A stretch of DNA of 64,000 nucleotides from Hymenobacter sp. DG01 (GCF_006352025.1 NZ_CP040936.1:4342001-4406000); one strand, 5' to 3'; shown: positions 54,622 through 63,553, numbered from the stretch's first letter. Made by a program: numbers and translations. The notes: generated by a model from the sequence alone, not told the origin.

Positions 54622-54629
54622 CAAAAGTA
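54622..54629 (-). promoter_or_regulatory. Candidate hscA -7 box
   Basis: On the minus strand TACTTTTG matches TAnnTTTG, about 85 bases before the hscA ATG. The nearest TTTG lies 15 bases upstream rather than 19-21, so this is tentative. Confidence 0.4.
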
Positions 54630-54802
54630 CGGAACAAATAAGCGCAAAGCCGAGGCCACTCCTGACCAGTGCCTGCCCCTGGCAGGCAGGGGTTTCGGTG
54701 GTGGGTAGGGGTAGGGGCCGGTGGCGGTGCTCAAGCTACTGGCGTCGAGGCCGGACGGTAGAGAGAAAGTAGCCCGGACCCGGCTTGTGTAGTGTGGCAT
54801 AA

Positions 54803-55723
54803 ATGCGGATTTTTGGCTTCCCCAACCGTATTTCTATGATACTATCCGCTGCTCCTGCCCCTATCACTTCTGCCCAGGGTAGCGGGTGGCGGCGCTACCT
54901 GTTGCTGGCCGCCGTGGGCGCGGCCATGGCCGGGTGTCAACCCTCGGGGGCAGAAGTAGCCGCCTTACGCCGGCCCGCAGTGGCTGTGTCCCGGCCGGCC
55001 GGGGGAGCCCCGGGGGCCACCTCGCCGGCAGCCGTCGTGCCCGATTCTCTGGAGCTAACGCCCCTAACCCCCCTGTCCGCCGTGCCCGATTCGGTGCGGC
55101 AGGCCGTGGAGGCACTGCATGCCAAACTAGGGCCGGCTGCGGCCGGACTGCGCCTGCAGGTGCTGGAACGCGCCTGCGTGGGCTACCTGAATCTGCGCAA
55201 GGCCGGCCTTGTGCGGCAGGCCGGTATCCTGGCCGTAGCCGACATGGATATGCCGTCCTCGGAGCCGCGGCTGTGGGTGCTCGATCTGGCGGCAGGGCAG
55301 GTGCTACACCACAGCCATGTAGCACACGGCCGCGGCTCCGGTCATTTGCGGGCCCGGCGTTTTTCCAATGTGCTGAAATCGGCCTGTACGGCCCTGGGAT
55401 TTTACCAGACCCTGGATACATACCAGGGCAAGCATGGCCTCTCGCGGCGGCTGCGCGGGCTGGATGCCGGCCAGAATAACAACGCCCTGCGCCGCTACGT
55501 GGTGCTTCACGCCGCCGATTACGTGAGCCGGCAGTACCGCGAGCAGCACGGGCAGGTGGGCTACAGCCGGGGCTGCCCGGCCCTACCCCCCGATCAGTAT
55601 CGGGCCATCATCCGGACTGTGGGACAGGGGGCTTGCCTCTACCTGAGCGGTCCTGGGCTGGAGTCGGAATGGCTTAAGGGCTCCGTAGCAGCAGAGCGGC
55701 TGGCAGCATACGGCTGGCGCTGA
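54803..55723 (+). CDS. YkuD_2-type L,D-transpeptidase, lipoprotein
   Basis: 306 residues. The N-terminus ends in AAMAGC (C45), a lipobox, so it is probably membrane-anchored in the periplasm. The catalytic domain (about 150-300) contains VLHAADYVS (H236) and GYSRGCPALP (C258), the His/Cys pair of murein L,D-transpeptidases of the YkuD_2 family. These make or edit 3-3 cross-links or attach proteins to peptidoglycan. Between the lipobox and the domain lies a Pro/Ala-rich linker. A closely related gene is at 62720-63553. The start could also be the ATG at 54836. Confidence 0.88.
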   Translation: MRIFGFPNRISMILSAAPAPITSAQGSGWRRYLLLAAVGAAMAGCQPSGAEVAALRRPAVAVSRPAGGAPGATSPAAVVPDSLELTPLTPLSAVPDSVRQAVEALHAKLGPAAAGLRLQVLERACVGYLNLRKAGLVRQAGILAVADMDMPSSEPRLWVLDLAAGQVLHHSHVAHGRGSGHLRARRFSNVLKSACTALGFYQTLDTYQGKHGLSRRLRGLDAGQNNNALRRYVVLHAADYVSRQYREQHGQVGYSRGCPALPPDQYRAIIRTVGQGACLYLSGPGLESEWLKGSVAAERLAAYGWR

Positions 55724-56456
55724 GAACCAATCTATGAGGTGCCACGAAGGATAAATTCTATGGAGTTATAATTATATAAATATGATAAGTGATTTTATTA
55801 CATTACTTATATTTGAATCATTTGTAAATTGTTTGTTCAATTGATTGAATTATGAAATAAAAACATATAACTATTTGTAGGACAGTGTTTAGACATTAAT
55901 TTATGTAAAATAGTTATAAATTTACTTGGTATAAGTAAAAATTAAAAATTCCATGTTTAGACGGGGGCAAATCCTACTTCGTCGGGCGATTAGTGAGTTT
56001 CAGCTAAAAGGGAAGGCCGATTAAAGCCGGAGCTTAGTTCCCTACGTAGATTTGGAATCCAAAATGGGAGTTGTGTTCCCGTTTTGGGTATTGCCTTTTA
56101 TTATCAACTAGTTTTCTCCAAACGATACGCTGCCAAAGTAATCTGCAGGCTAAGAGGGCCTTTGGGGGCTTGGTCAGGCTCCGTTGCAAAGCGTCGGCAG
56201 ACCTGGGTTGAGCGAGCAATATTGGTATTCCCTTTTTGGGAATGAAATTATTGTTCAGTCTCCGGGGTGCTGATCGAAGCAGGTCACCATTGGGTAAACC
56301 AGCTATAACATAGCAATGTGAGTATTCTACAAATCCGCTTAGACCTCCTACCCCTGGGCACTGTGCCTAGGGCAGCCTGCTACGCATCGTACACACCTAA
56401 CTAGAGGCCGCGTGAAAGCTTGCCTGGCTTTCTCTACCTCTGCATACCGTTTTTCA
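55724..56456. other. AT-rich intergenic island
   Basis: 733 bases without a supported gene. Bases 55740-55960 are conspicuously AT-rich against the GC-rich rest, full of TAAAT/ATTTA words. Further on are a hairpin CCAAAATGGGA/TCCCGTTTTGG (about 56057-56086) and ATTCCC/GGGAAT near 56228. A TACCTCTG near 56434 is a weak -7 box for the cytochrome gene. Foreign origin or a decayed element is possible. Confidence 0.6.
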
Positions 56457-56828
56457 ATGACTAAAATCTCTACTGTGCTGTGCTTACTGCTGAGCTTTAT
56501 GCTAGGCAGCTGCGCTTACGATAAAGCCGATGAAATAGCAGGGCCCAAAGTGCCCTGTACCACCCCGGATGTAGTTTCTTACAGTGTTTCCATCTCGCCT
56601 TTGCTGGATAGAAACTGCCGGAGCTGCCACAACCCAACCCTGCTCACGGGCAGCGTTAACCTGGAGGATTTCTCGGTAATTCAGAAGTACATTCGCTCGG
56701 GCGAGCTGATGGGAAACGTGAAGCACCTGCCGGGTTATAACCCCATGCCCCAGGGCGGAGCGAAGTTGTCGGATTGTGATATAGAGCTGTTGCAGAGATG
56801 GGTAGATGCGGGCGCTCCTAACAACTAA
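56457..56828 (+). CDS. c-type cytochrome lipoprotein
   Basis: 123 residues from the ATG at 56457. LGSC gives a lipobox (C19). A single heme site C54-R-S-C57-H58 is followed by a probable axial methionine, M97 (NPMPQGGAKLS). This fits a small class I-like cytochrome anchored in the envelope and able to pass electrons. It is the first of six same-strand envelope genes; the YceI gene begins five bases after its stop. Confidence 0.88.
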   Translation: MTKISTVLCLLLSFMLGSCAYDKADEIAGPKVPCTTPDVVSYSVSISPLLDRNCRSCHNPTLLTGSVNLEDFSVIQKYIRSGELMGNVKHLPGYNPMPQGGAKLSDCDIELLQRWVDAGAPNN

Positions 56829-56833
56829 GAAGG

Positions 56834-57427
56834 ATGCGAAGCCTGATCCGATCCGTGAGCTTACCAATTTGTGGCCTGCTGCTCTCCGTTGCCGGAGGCA
56901 TTACCTCGGGGCAGGCCCAGGGCAAATACATGACCCAGAAGGGGGTAGTGAGCTTCTTTTCCAGTAGCATCCTCGAAGATATTGAGGCCCACACCGAGCA
57001 GGCTGCCGGCCTGATAGATCTGCAGACCCAGCAGCTGGCCTTCAGCATCCCGATCAAGTCGTTTCAGTTTAAGCGCACCCTCATGCAGGAGCACTTCAAC
57101 GAGAACTACATGGAGTCGGACCGCTTTCCGAAGTCGTCGTTTCGGGGAAAAATCCTGGATTTCGACCCGGCCACCCTGGCCAGCGGCCAGTCGCAGCGGG
57201 TAACGGTGGAGGGTGACCTGACCATTCACGGCGTCACGAAGCACCTGACTGTAACCGGAGCCCTGCAGCAGCAAAGCGGCCAGCTGATGGTAAACGCCTA
57301 CTTCAGCGTAGCGCCGGCCGACTACGGCATTGAGATTCCGCTGCTGGTGCGCGAGAACATTGCCAAAATCGTCGGGATTAAAGTGGTTATGTCCTGCGAG
57401 GCCGTTTCCCAGCTCACCGCCAAATAA
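56834..57427 (+). CDS. YceI family periplasmic protein
   Basis: 197 residues with a signal peptide (about 1-29, ending GQAQG). The lipocalin-like YceI barrel shows SFFSSSILEDIEAHTEQAAG, FQFKRTLMQEHFNENYMESD and GDLTIHGVTKHLTVTG. YceI proteins bind isoprenoid chains in a hydrophobic tunnel. Placement between a cytochrome and a DUF5777 barrel is a recurring Bacteroidota arrangement. Confidence 0.92.
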   Translation: MRSLIRSVSLPICGLLLSVAGGITSGQAQGKYMTQKGVVSFFSSSILEDIEAHTEQAAGLIDLQTQQLAFSIPIKSFQFKRTLMQEHFNENYMESDRFPKSSFRGKILDFDPATLASGQSQRVTVEGDLTIHGVTKHLTVTGALQQQSGQLMVNAYFSVAPADYGIEIPLLVRENIAKIVGIKVVMSCEAVSQLTAK

Positions 57428-57490
57428 GTTCAGTCTTTATACCGCCGGCCCTGGGGGCCGGGCCTGGTTTCACCGCGTTTGCTTTTCTAT

Positions 57491-58414
57491 ATGCATCCAA
57501 CTTTTCCTCTCTACCGGGGCCGGCTGGCCTCTTTACTTGTGTTGCTGCTAACTGCCTGGGCCGGGCCTGCCTGGGCGCAGGATGATCTGCTGGGGCAGCT
57601 GGAAACCCAGGCTACCCCCACGGCAACCACGGAGGTAGTAGCCGCTACCTTCAAAAGTACCCGCCTCATTAACGGGCACACCGTGGAAACGCCCGGGCAG
57701 GGCACCATGGTGTTCCTCATTTCGCACCGCTTTGGTACGCTCAACAGCGGAGCCTACAACTTTTTCGGCCTCGACCAGGCCAGCATCCGGCTTGGGCTGG
57801 AGTACGCCCTTACGGATAAGCTGGAAATAGGCATCGGCCGCAACTCCCTGGAGAAAACGCTGGATGGCTTCGTGAAATACCGTGCCCTGCGCCAGAGCAC
57901 CGGCCGCCGGGCCATGCCCGTGAGCGTTACCCTGTTTGCCAGCTCAGCTCTGAATACGCTGCGCGACGACCGGACGTGGTACACTACCTCGCACCGGATG
58001 AACTACTCCTACCAGGCCTTGATTGCGCGCAAGTTCAACCCCAGCCTGTCGTTGCAGCTGATGCCCACCCTGATTCACCGCAACCTGGTGGAAGACAAAA
58101 CCCAGTCGAACGATGTGTACGCCATAGGCGTGGGAGGCCGCCACAAACTCACCAAGCGCACCTCCCTGAACGCGGAGTACTACTACCTGGTGCCGCGCAC
58201 GGCTCCTACGGGCGTGCGCAATGCCCTGGCTCTGGGCTTCGATATTGAAACGGGCGGCCACATTTTCCAGCTGCACGTGACCAACTCGCAGGGCATGATT
58301 GAGAAGTTCTTCGTGGCCAACACCCGGGGCAATTTCTTTAAAGGCGACCTGTATTTCGGGTTCAACGTGAACCGCAATTTCACCATCCGTCCTAAAGAGG
58401 GCTTCCGGAAATAG
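57491..58414 (+). CDS. DUF5777 family outer-membrane beta-barrel protein
   Basis: 307 residues from the ATG at 57491. Signal peptide about 1-30 (cut near WAQDD). The rest is alternating hydrophobic/polar strands with aromatic ends (LGLEYALTDKLEIGIGRN, LNAEYYYLVPRTAP, LYFGFNVNRNF), typical of an outer-membrane barrel. It matches DUF5777, of unknown role, often next to YceI. Confidence 0.85.
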   Translation: MHPTFPLYRGRLASLLVLLLTAWAGPAWAQDDLLGQLETQATPTATTEVVAATFKSTRLINGHTVETPGQGTMVFLISHRFGTLNSGAYNFFGLDQASIRLGLEYALTDKLEIGIGRNSLEKTLDGFVKYRALRQSTGRRAMPVSVTLFASSALNTLRDDRTWYTTSHRMNYSYQALIARKFNPSLSLQLMPTLIHRNLVEDKTQSNDVYAIGVGGRHKLTKRTSLNAEYYYLVPRTAPTGVRNALALGFDIETGGHIFQLHVTNSQGMIEKFFVANTRGNFFKGDLYFGFNVNRNFTIRPKEGFRK

Positions 58415-58452
58415 GCATTTCTCCCCCATTTTTTACATTAACCTTCTGCTGT

Positions 58453-58899
58453 ATGAAGCTGAAAATTACCGCTCTTTCCCTGCTGTTGCTGGGCTCCGCC
58501 GCTTTGGTCGCCTGCGAAAAGGATGAAACCACCACCGCTACCCCTACCAACTCCGTTGAACTCACGGCTACCCTCGACGGGAAGCAGGAGGTAGGCCCCA
58601 ACAACTCGGCCGCTACCGGCACCATGACGGGCACCTTCGATAAAACGACCCGGGTGCTCAGCTACCGGGTAACTTACCAGGGTGTCACACCTACCATGGG
58701 CCACATTCACCGCGGCGCCGCGGGCACCAACGGCGACCCGTTCATTGCGTTTTCCAACGTTACTACCTCGCCCATAACGGGTACGGCTACCCTCTCGGAG
58801 GCCGATGCGGCGCTGCTGCTGAAAGGCGAAACCTACGTGAACCTGCACACCCAAGCCTACGCCGGCGGGGAAATCAGAGGTAAGGTGACCCTGAAGTAA
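58453..58899 (+). CDS. CHRD domain lipoprotein
   Basis: 148 residues. Lipobox LVAC (C21). The CHRD domain (about 35-148) shows ATLDGKQEVGPNNSAATGT, MGHIHRGAAGTNG and the closing YVNLHTQAYAGGEIRGKV. CHRD is a beta domain first seen in chordin; in bacteria it may bind metal or ligand through the conserved histidines (inference). Confidence 0.9.
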   Translation: MKLKITALSLLLLGSAALVACEKDETTTATPTNSVELTATLDGKQEVGPNNSAATGTMTGTFDKTTRVLSYRVTYQGVTPTMGHIHRGAAGTNGDPFIAFSNVTTSPITGTATLSEADAALLLKGETYVNLHTQAYAGGEIRGKVTLK

Positions 58900-58949
58900 C
58901 CCTTCCTTCTTTGCCCGGTCCAGAGTTTCGTTTGATGTAAGCAAAACGC

Positions 58950-59381
58950 GTGAAACACAACCGCTTTCTACAGGCAGGCCTGGCCCTGCTGGTCCTGCTG
59001 CTGGTATGGGCCAGCTGGGAAGAGCCCAGCCTGCACAATTACGCGAGGCCCGTCCGCTTTTTGCAGGTTCAGGTAGATGGCCTGGCGGCCCCGGCCGAGG
59101 CCGCCACGGTGCAGCGGCAGGTAGCCGCCGTGCCGGGCGTGGCGGCCTGCGTTATCAACAGCAACACACAGATGGCCACCGTCCTCTTTCACGAAGAGGA
59201 TATTTCGGAGGCTGATATCGAGCGGGTGCTTTCCGTAGGCGGCACCTTCCGGATAACCCGGCCGCAGCTGGCACCGGCCGCGCCCACGGGCCGGCAATGC
59301 CCGGTGCCCCCCAGCTACCTCGAAGCCGTGGACAAGATTCGGTTTGCCCTGAATCTGCGGCGGCTGTTCATTTCTGTATAA
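58950..59381 (+). CDS. Membrane-anchored HMA-like (ferredoxin-fold) protein without CxxC
   Basis: 143 residues, GTG start at 58950. One N-terminal membrane segment (about 8-20) is followed by a heavy-metal-associated-type fold (about 36-100; FLQVQVDGLAAPAEAATVQRQVAAVPGV then NTQMATVLFHEE). The CxxC metal site is absent; only C67 and C117 occur. It may bind heme/metal differently or serve as a protein-protein module. No closer family was recognised. Confidence 0.7.
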   Translation: MKHNRFLQAGLALLVLLLVWASWEEPSLHNYARPVRFLQVQVDGLAAPAEAATVQRQVAAVPGVAACVINSNTQMATVLFHEEDISEADIERVLSVGGTFRITRPQLAPAAPTGRQCPVPPSYLEAVDKIRFALNLRRLFISV

Positions 59382-59460
59382 ACACAACTGTCCGTAGCCG
59401 GAACCGCATGGTTGCCGGCTACGGCATTGTCTATTTCATCCACCTTTTACCAGTTCTTTT

Positions 59461-59949
59461 ATGTTTCTGCCTCGACTTCAGTTTCCGGCGGTTCTGCTGC
59501 TGGCCGGCACCCTGTGTTTCACCACGGCCTGCGGCTCTAAAGAAGCCGACCCCACCCCGACCCTGTATGAGCGCATGGGTGGCCTGAAGGGCGTGGAAGG
59601 GTTTGTGGACGTGCTGATGGCAAACGTAGCCGCTGAAACGGAAGTGAAAAACTCCCAGATGCTGCGCACCCACACGCCCCTGCTCACTGACCCCGACAAG
59701 CCCGCCCGCCTGGCCCGCCTGCGCAACAACTTTATCAATCAGATGGGGGAAGCTACCGGCGGCCCGCTCAAGTACACTGGTCTGACCATGCTGTCGGCCC
59801 ACAAAGGCATGATGATTACCGAAACGGAATGGGCCGTGTGGCGCCAGGCAGCGGATGCCTCCATGGCAGCCAACAAACTCGGCGACAAGGAAAAAGCCGA
59901 ACTGGCCGCCATTCTTGACGATATGAAAGCCGCTACCGTAGGCCACTAA
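59461..59949 (+). CDS. Group 1 truncated hemoglobin, predicted lipoprotein
   Basis: 162 residues. The TrHb fold begins LYERMGGLKGVEGFVDVLMANV (35 on). The proximal histidine is H114 in LTMLSAHKGMMIT, after GGPLKYTG. The N-terminus is a lipoprotein signal (LLLAGTLCFTTAC, C24), so the globin should be exported, which is unusual: most TrHb proteins are cytosolic. Group 1 globins can bind O2 and convert NO to nitrate. A terminator follows; it closes the envelope heme cassette. Confidence 0.88.
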   Translation: MFLPRLQFPAVLLLAGTLCFTTACGSKEADPTPTLYERMGGLKGVEGFVDVLMANVAAETEVKNSQMLRTHTPLLTDPDKPARLARLRNNFINQMGEATGGPLKYTGLTMLSAHKGMMITETEWAVWRQAADASMAANKLGDKEKAELAAILDDMKAATVGH

Positions 59950-59973
59950 GGCATACCCACAGCTGAACTGCTG

Positions 59974-60020
59974 CCAGTAAAAAAGCCCCGCCGGATTATC
60001 CGGTGGGGCTTTTTTACTGG
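59974..60020. terminator. Bidirectional terminator between the globin and amylase genes
   Basis: CCAGTAAAAAAGCCCC pairs with GGGGCTTTTTTACTGG, extended by GCCGG/CCGGT, around ATTAT. It lies between two convergent genes and carries A and T runs on both sides. Confidence 0.93.
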
Positions 60021-60040
60021 GAGTGGGGTAGGGCCCCGGC

Positions 60041-62413
60041 TTATTTGATTACCACTTTCCGGCTCAGGCCCAGCTCCGGCACATGCAGCTGGTACACGCC
60101 GGCTGGCAGGGCCTGGCTTACGTGCAGACGCTGCTCCGTGGAGCCAGGGTAGAGGCGCACTGCCTGCTCGTGCACGAGGCGGCCGGTCAGGTCCAGCAGG
60201 CGCAGAGTGGCCGTCAGGTCCTTCGGCGACTGCAGCACCACATCAATGCGGTCGGGGCTGGTGGGGTTGGGGTACACGGCCAGGTCGGCGGTGGTGACGG
60301 CCTCCGTGGCCGGGGCGGCCGCCAGTACGGCGCTTTCGCGCAGGGCGGTAGTACTCAGCACCGCTGGGGCAGTGTAGGTTACTTTCACGAAGGCCCGCTG
60401 GGCGGGGTTGGTGGCCGCGGCGTTCTTGGCACGCAGGGTAATCCAGCCGGTAGCCGTGGGGGTGTAGGTGCCCGTGAGGGTGCCCGTGCCGGTTTGGCTG
60501 CTTAGAATAGTACCGCTGCCGTTCACCAGCTCCACGGCCAGGCTGCGGGTAGCGTCCGTCGGAATCAGGCTGTAGGTTACGGCTTTGCCCGACGCCACGT
60601 AGATGCGGCCCGCCGTGCGGTAGGCCGTGGAGGATGCCGGCAACTGCCCGCCCTGCTTCAGCGAGGAAGCGTGGGAGTCGCCCAGGTCATCGGCCAATTC
60701 CCACTCCTGGGTAGTAGCCAGGGCGGCCCGGATGTAGTTGGTGCTGATGCCTGTGGGGGCCCACACCGAGTAGCCCCGGCGGCCGCCGCTGGCCGTGCCG
60801 TTGCAGGGCGGCGTGTTAATGGTCACGGTCTGGGCGCTACTCACCGTTACGGTAGCCGTGCCGTTGGCGCCGGAGTAGTCCTTCAGGACGGTGCCCGGCG
60901 CGAAGTCGCAGGAAACGGTGTTGTTCTGCCAGGCCGAGAAGTTGTCGTTGATGCCGATCAGGGCCTTGGTGCTGCGCTCAATCACGAGGTGGTCGGGGGC
61001 CTGATAGCGCACTTTGTAGGCCCCATCCTTGAACCGCAGGTTCTGATGGCACCAGATCAGGTTTTCCAGGTCGGAGCGCTGGGGCAGATCGGTGGTGCTG
61101 GTGGGCTGGTGCGAGTAGCGCTTACCAGTGCTGCCCACATTAAACAGGTCCTCGAAGAAAATCTGGGGCGAGCCATCCACGGCCAGGGCCGCAGCGTAGG
61201 CCGCCGAGAGGCGCGGATCAAACGGGTCGATGTGGGGAGCCAGCTCGGAGCCGGTGTTCCAGCCCGTGTAGTTGCCCCCGGCATCGGTCTGGGGCCGGAA
61301 GGTGTCGTGGTTGTTCACGAAGGGCACGGTACGGTGCACGTACTGCCCATTGATGTTCACCACCCGCGCGCCCTGCTGGTAGCCCGGCAGGGAGCCTATA
61401 TCGAAGTTGCCGCCCCCGCTGATGATGTTATAGAGGCCGTTGCGCAGAGAGAAGTCGAAGGTGCCGGCGCGGTTCTGCACGTTGGCTACCCAACCGTCCA
61501 TCTGCCCCGCCGAGCCTACCCATTCGCCCACGGCAAACATAGTAGCCCCGCCCGAGGCCCAGCCGGCGTTGCTTTGCAGGTTATAAAGAAAATCCTCGGA
61601 GGCGAAGTCCGGGAAGTGTTTCACAGCATCCATGCGCACGCCATCAAAACCCACCTGCTTCTTGTACCACACCAGCCAGTTGCGCACGTTGGTGCGCACG
61701 TGGTCGGCGCTTTGGGCCGGGTTGAAGGTAGCGTTGGAGCTTTGCCCATAGGAGCCGCTGTAGTAGCTCACGTCGGGCCCGAAGTACACCGCGTTCCAGT
61801 CGCCGGAGGTAGAGTTGTTGCCGGGGTTGGGGTTGAAGTTCTGCCAGTTTTTGGGGAAACGGCCGTTGCGGGCCAGGTAGTTGGCGGCGTCTTCCGAGGT
61901 AGCGGGCTTGCTGTAGCTCACGTAGCGGAAGTTCTTGTACTTGCTGGTGGAGCCATCTTCCCAGGCGGCGGGGTCCTGGCCGCCGGCCCCGGTCTGGGAG
62001 CCGGCCCCGTCGTTGTGGTTCAGCACAATGTCCTGCACCACCTCAATACCGTTGGCATGCAGCACGGCCACGGCCCGCAGCAGCTCATCTTTGGTGCCCA
62101 GGCGCGTGGCCACGAAGCCCTTCTGGTATTTGTCGCCGAGGTCGTAGTTATCGAAGGGCGAGTAGCCGTTGCCCTGGTTGCCGTTCTTGATGCTGGGCGG
62201 CAGCCACACGGCATCTATGCCCATGGCTTTCAGGCGCGGGGCCAGCAGGGCAACGTAATTAGCCCAGCCGTTGGGGTAGTTGGTGTTCCAGTAGTCCCAC
62301 CAGTAGCCTTGCAGAACTACTTTTTGGGCTTGGACTGGTTGTCCGCCCAAAACCAGCAGCGCGGCGGCGGCCAGGGTGAGCTTACGCAACCAGGAGGAGG
62401 TACACGTGTGCAT
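60041..62413 (-). CDS. Secreted alpha-amylase (GH13) with T9SS sorting domain
   Basis: 790 residues from the ATG at 62413, giving a clean signal peptide (RKLTLAAAALLVLGGQPVQA). GH13 sites are intact: VVQDIVLNHN, nucleophile D262 (GVRMDAVKH), acid E297 (FAVGEWVG), D370 (FVNNHDT). It hydrolyses alpha-1,4-glucans such as starch. A C-terminal beta domain (about 510-610) and a further beta region follow, then a type A T9SS domain (about 715-790; VYPNPTSPDRI, LPAGVYQLHV). It should be surface-bound or released. No susCD genes are nearby. Confidence 0.93.
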   Translation of the reverse strand: MHTCTSSWLRKLTLAAAALLVLGGQPVQAQKVVLQGYWWDYWNTNYPNGWANYVALLAPRLKAMGIDAVWLPPSIKNGNQGNGYSPFDNYDLGDKYQKGFVATRLGTKDELLRAVAVLHANGIEVVQDIVLNHNDGAGSQTGAGGQDPAAWEDGSTSKYKNFRYVSYSKPATSEDAANYLARNGRFPKNWQNFNPNPGNNSTSGDWNAVYFGPDVSYYSGSYGQSSNATFNPAQSADHVRTNVRNWLVWYKKQVGFDGVRMDAVKHFPDFASEDFLYNLQSNAGWASGGATMFAVGEWVGSAGQMDGWVANVQNRAGTFDFSLRNGLYNIISGGGNFDIGSLPGYQQGARVVNINGQYVHRTVPFVNNHDTFRPQTDAGGNYTGWNTGSELAPHIDPFDPRLSAAYAAALAVDGSPQIFFEDLFNVGSTGKRYSHQPTSTTDLPQRSDLENLIWCHQNLRFKDGAYKVRYQAPDHLVIERSTKALIGINDNFSAWQNNTVSCDFAPGTVLKDYSGANGTATVTVSSAQTVTINTPPCNGTASGGRRGYSVWAPTGISTNYIRAALATTQEWELADDLGDSHASSLKQGGQLPASSTAYRTAGRIYVASGKAVTYSLIPTDATRSLAVELVNGSGTILSSQTGTGTLTGTYTPTATGWITLRAKNAAATNPAQRAFVKVTYTAPAVLSTTALRESAVLAAAPATEAVTTADLAVYPNPTSPDRIDVVLQSPKDLTATLRLLDLTGRLVHEQAVRLYPGSTEQRLHVSQALPAGVYQLHVPELGLSRKVVIK

Positions 62414-62719
62414 GTGGGAAAGTGGGAATTGAGTGGTGGGAAAAAGACATGGCGCGGCATGCGCCGTAAAGAGCGGATTTGGGGCCTCTAATGTGAAAAA
62501 TCGGGTAGTAAAAAGCTGGTGGTATATTGTCGGATGCCGGTGTTCTTTTTGCCGTTTTTGGCAGAGGGGGAATCTATCAGCCGGAAATAACATTATAGCT
62601 GCGGGTGCATATTTTCGTCACCTGCGGCGCATCTGCAACGGGCCAAGTCTCGTAAAGCCTATGGTGTCTGTTTGTAGTAAAGCAAGCGCCTTATCGAAAC
62701 CCGAAACCAACCTGTGCTG
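62414..62719. promoter_or_regulatory. Divergent intergenic region, amylase / L,D-transpeptidase
   Basis: 306 bases between two outward-facing genes, so both promoters must be here. No exact TAnnTTTG box was found on either strand; no operator-like repeat is evident. Confidence 0.4.
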
Positions 62720-63553
62720 ATGGAAAATCAAAGTGTTGTTCGTCGCCAGCGTCTGAAGCTGCGGACCCGCCGGATGGCGCGGCGCGTACTGCCCTTTGTA
62801 GCCGCCCTGTTCCTGGCTACTCCGCTGGCTGCCCCGGTAGCAAAATCAAAAGCCGCTACCACCAACCACCAGGCCCGCCTGGTAGCCGCTCCCGTAGTTA
62901 CCCCCGCTTCTCTCTTCGACCAGCGCCTCCACGACCTGTACCGTGACCTGGGGGTAGAGCAGCAGGGTCTGCGCTACGCAGTGTTTGAAAAGGCTATGAC
63001 GGGCTACCTCAACCTGGAGGCCGAAGGCAAACTCAGTGGCAAGCAGCTGCTGACCGTCGTGGATTTTGAGCTGCCCTCCACTGAAAAGCGCCTCTGGGTG
63101 CTGGATCTGGCCGCCAAGCAGGTGAAGTTTCATACCCTGGTAGCCCACGGCCATAACTCCGGCGAGAACATGGCCACCAACTTCTCCAACGAGAATGAGT
63201 CGAACATGAGCAGCCTGGGCTTCTACGTAACTCAGGGTGAATACCAGGGTAAGCACGGCCGCTCCCTGAAGCTGCAGGGCCTCGATGAAGGTTTCAACAC
63301 CAATGCCTTCTCTCGGGCCGTGGTGATGCACGGCGCCGACTACGTGAGTGAGGACTTTATTCGGCAGTACGGCCGCCTGGGTCGCAGCTTAGGCTGCCCG
63401 GCCCTGCCCATGGACCAGAAAGATGCCATTATTGAGGCCGTAGAAGGCCAGACCTGCCTGTTCCTGAACGGCTCCAGCCAGCAGTACGCTTCCAAGTACC
63501 TTAACCAGGACGTGGCCATGAGCAAGCTGCTCGGCGAAACTCAGCTGATCTGA
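62720..63553 (+). CDS. YkuD_2-type L,D-transpeptidase
   Basis: 277 residues from the ATG at 62720. Arg-rich start, then a hydrophobic signal segment (about 22-38). The catalytic domain has VVMHGADYVS (H204) and GRSLGCPALP (C226). It is clearly a paralog of the 54803-55723 protein (shared YLNL, LWVLDLAA, YQGKHG, ADYVS, GCPALP), but here the N-terminus has no lipobox, so the protein is soluble or held by its signal anchor. Such enzymes act on peptidoglycan stem peptides. Confidence 0.9.
   Translation: MENQSVVRRQRLKLRTRRMARRVLPFVAALFLATPLAAPVAKSKAATTNHQARLVAAPVVTPASLFDQRLHDLYRDLGVEQQGLRYAVFEKAMTGYLNLEAEGKLSGKQLLTVVDFELPSTEKRLWVLDLAAKQVKFHTLVAHGHNSGENMATNFSNENESNMSSLGFYVTQGEYQGKHGRSLKLQGLDEGFNTNAFSRAVVMHGADYVSEDFIRQYGRLGRSLGCPALPMDQKDAIIEAVEGQTCLFLNGSSQQYASKYLNQDVAMSKLLGETQLI

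Noticed and set aside
56034..56219. 61-codon minus-strand frame in the AT-rich gap
   Set aside because: No family features, signal peptide or promoter; it overlaps a hairpin and could be a decayed fragment at best.
60671..62491. 606-codon frame antisense to the amylase gene
   Set aside because: Gly/Val/Ala/His-rich shadow; the opposite strand has a complete GH13 enzyme with all catalytic residues.
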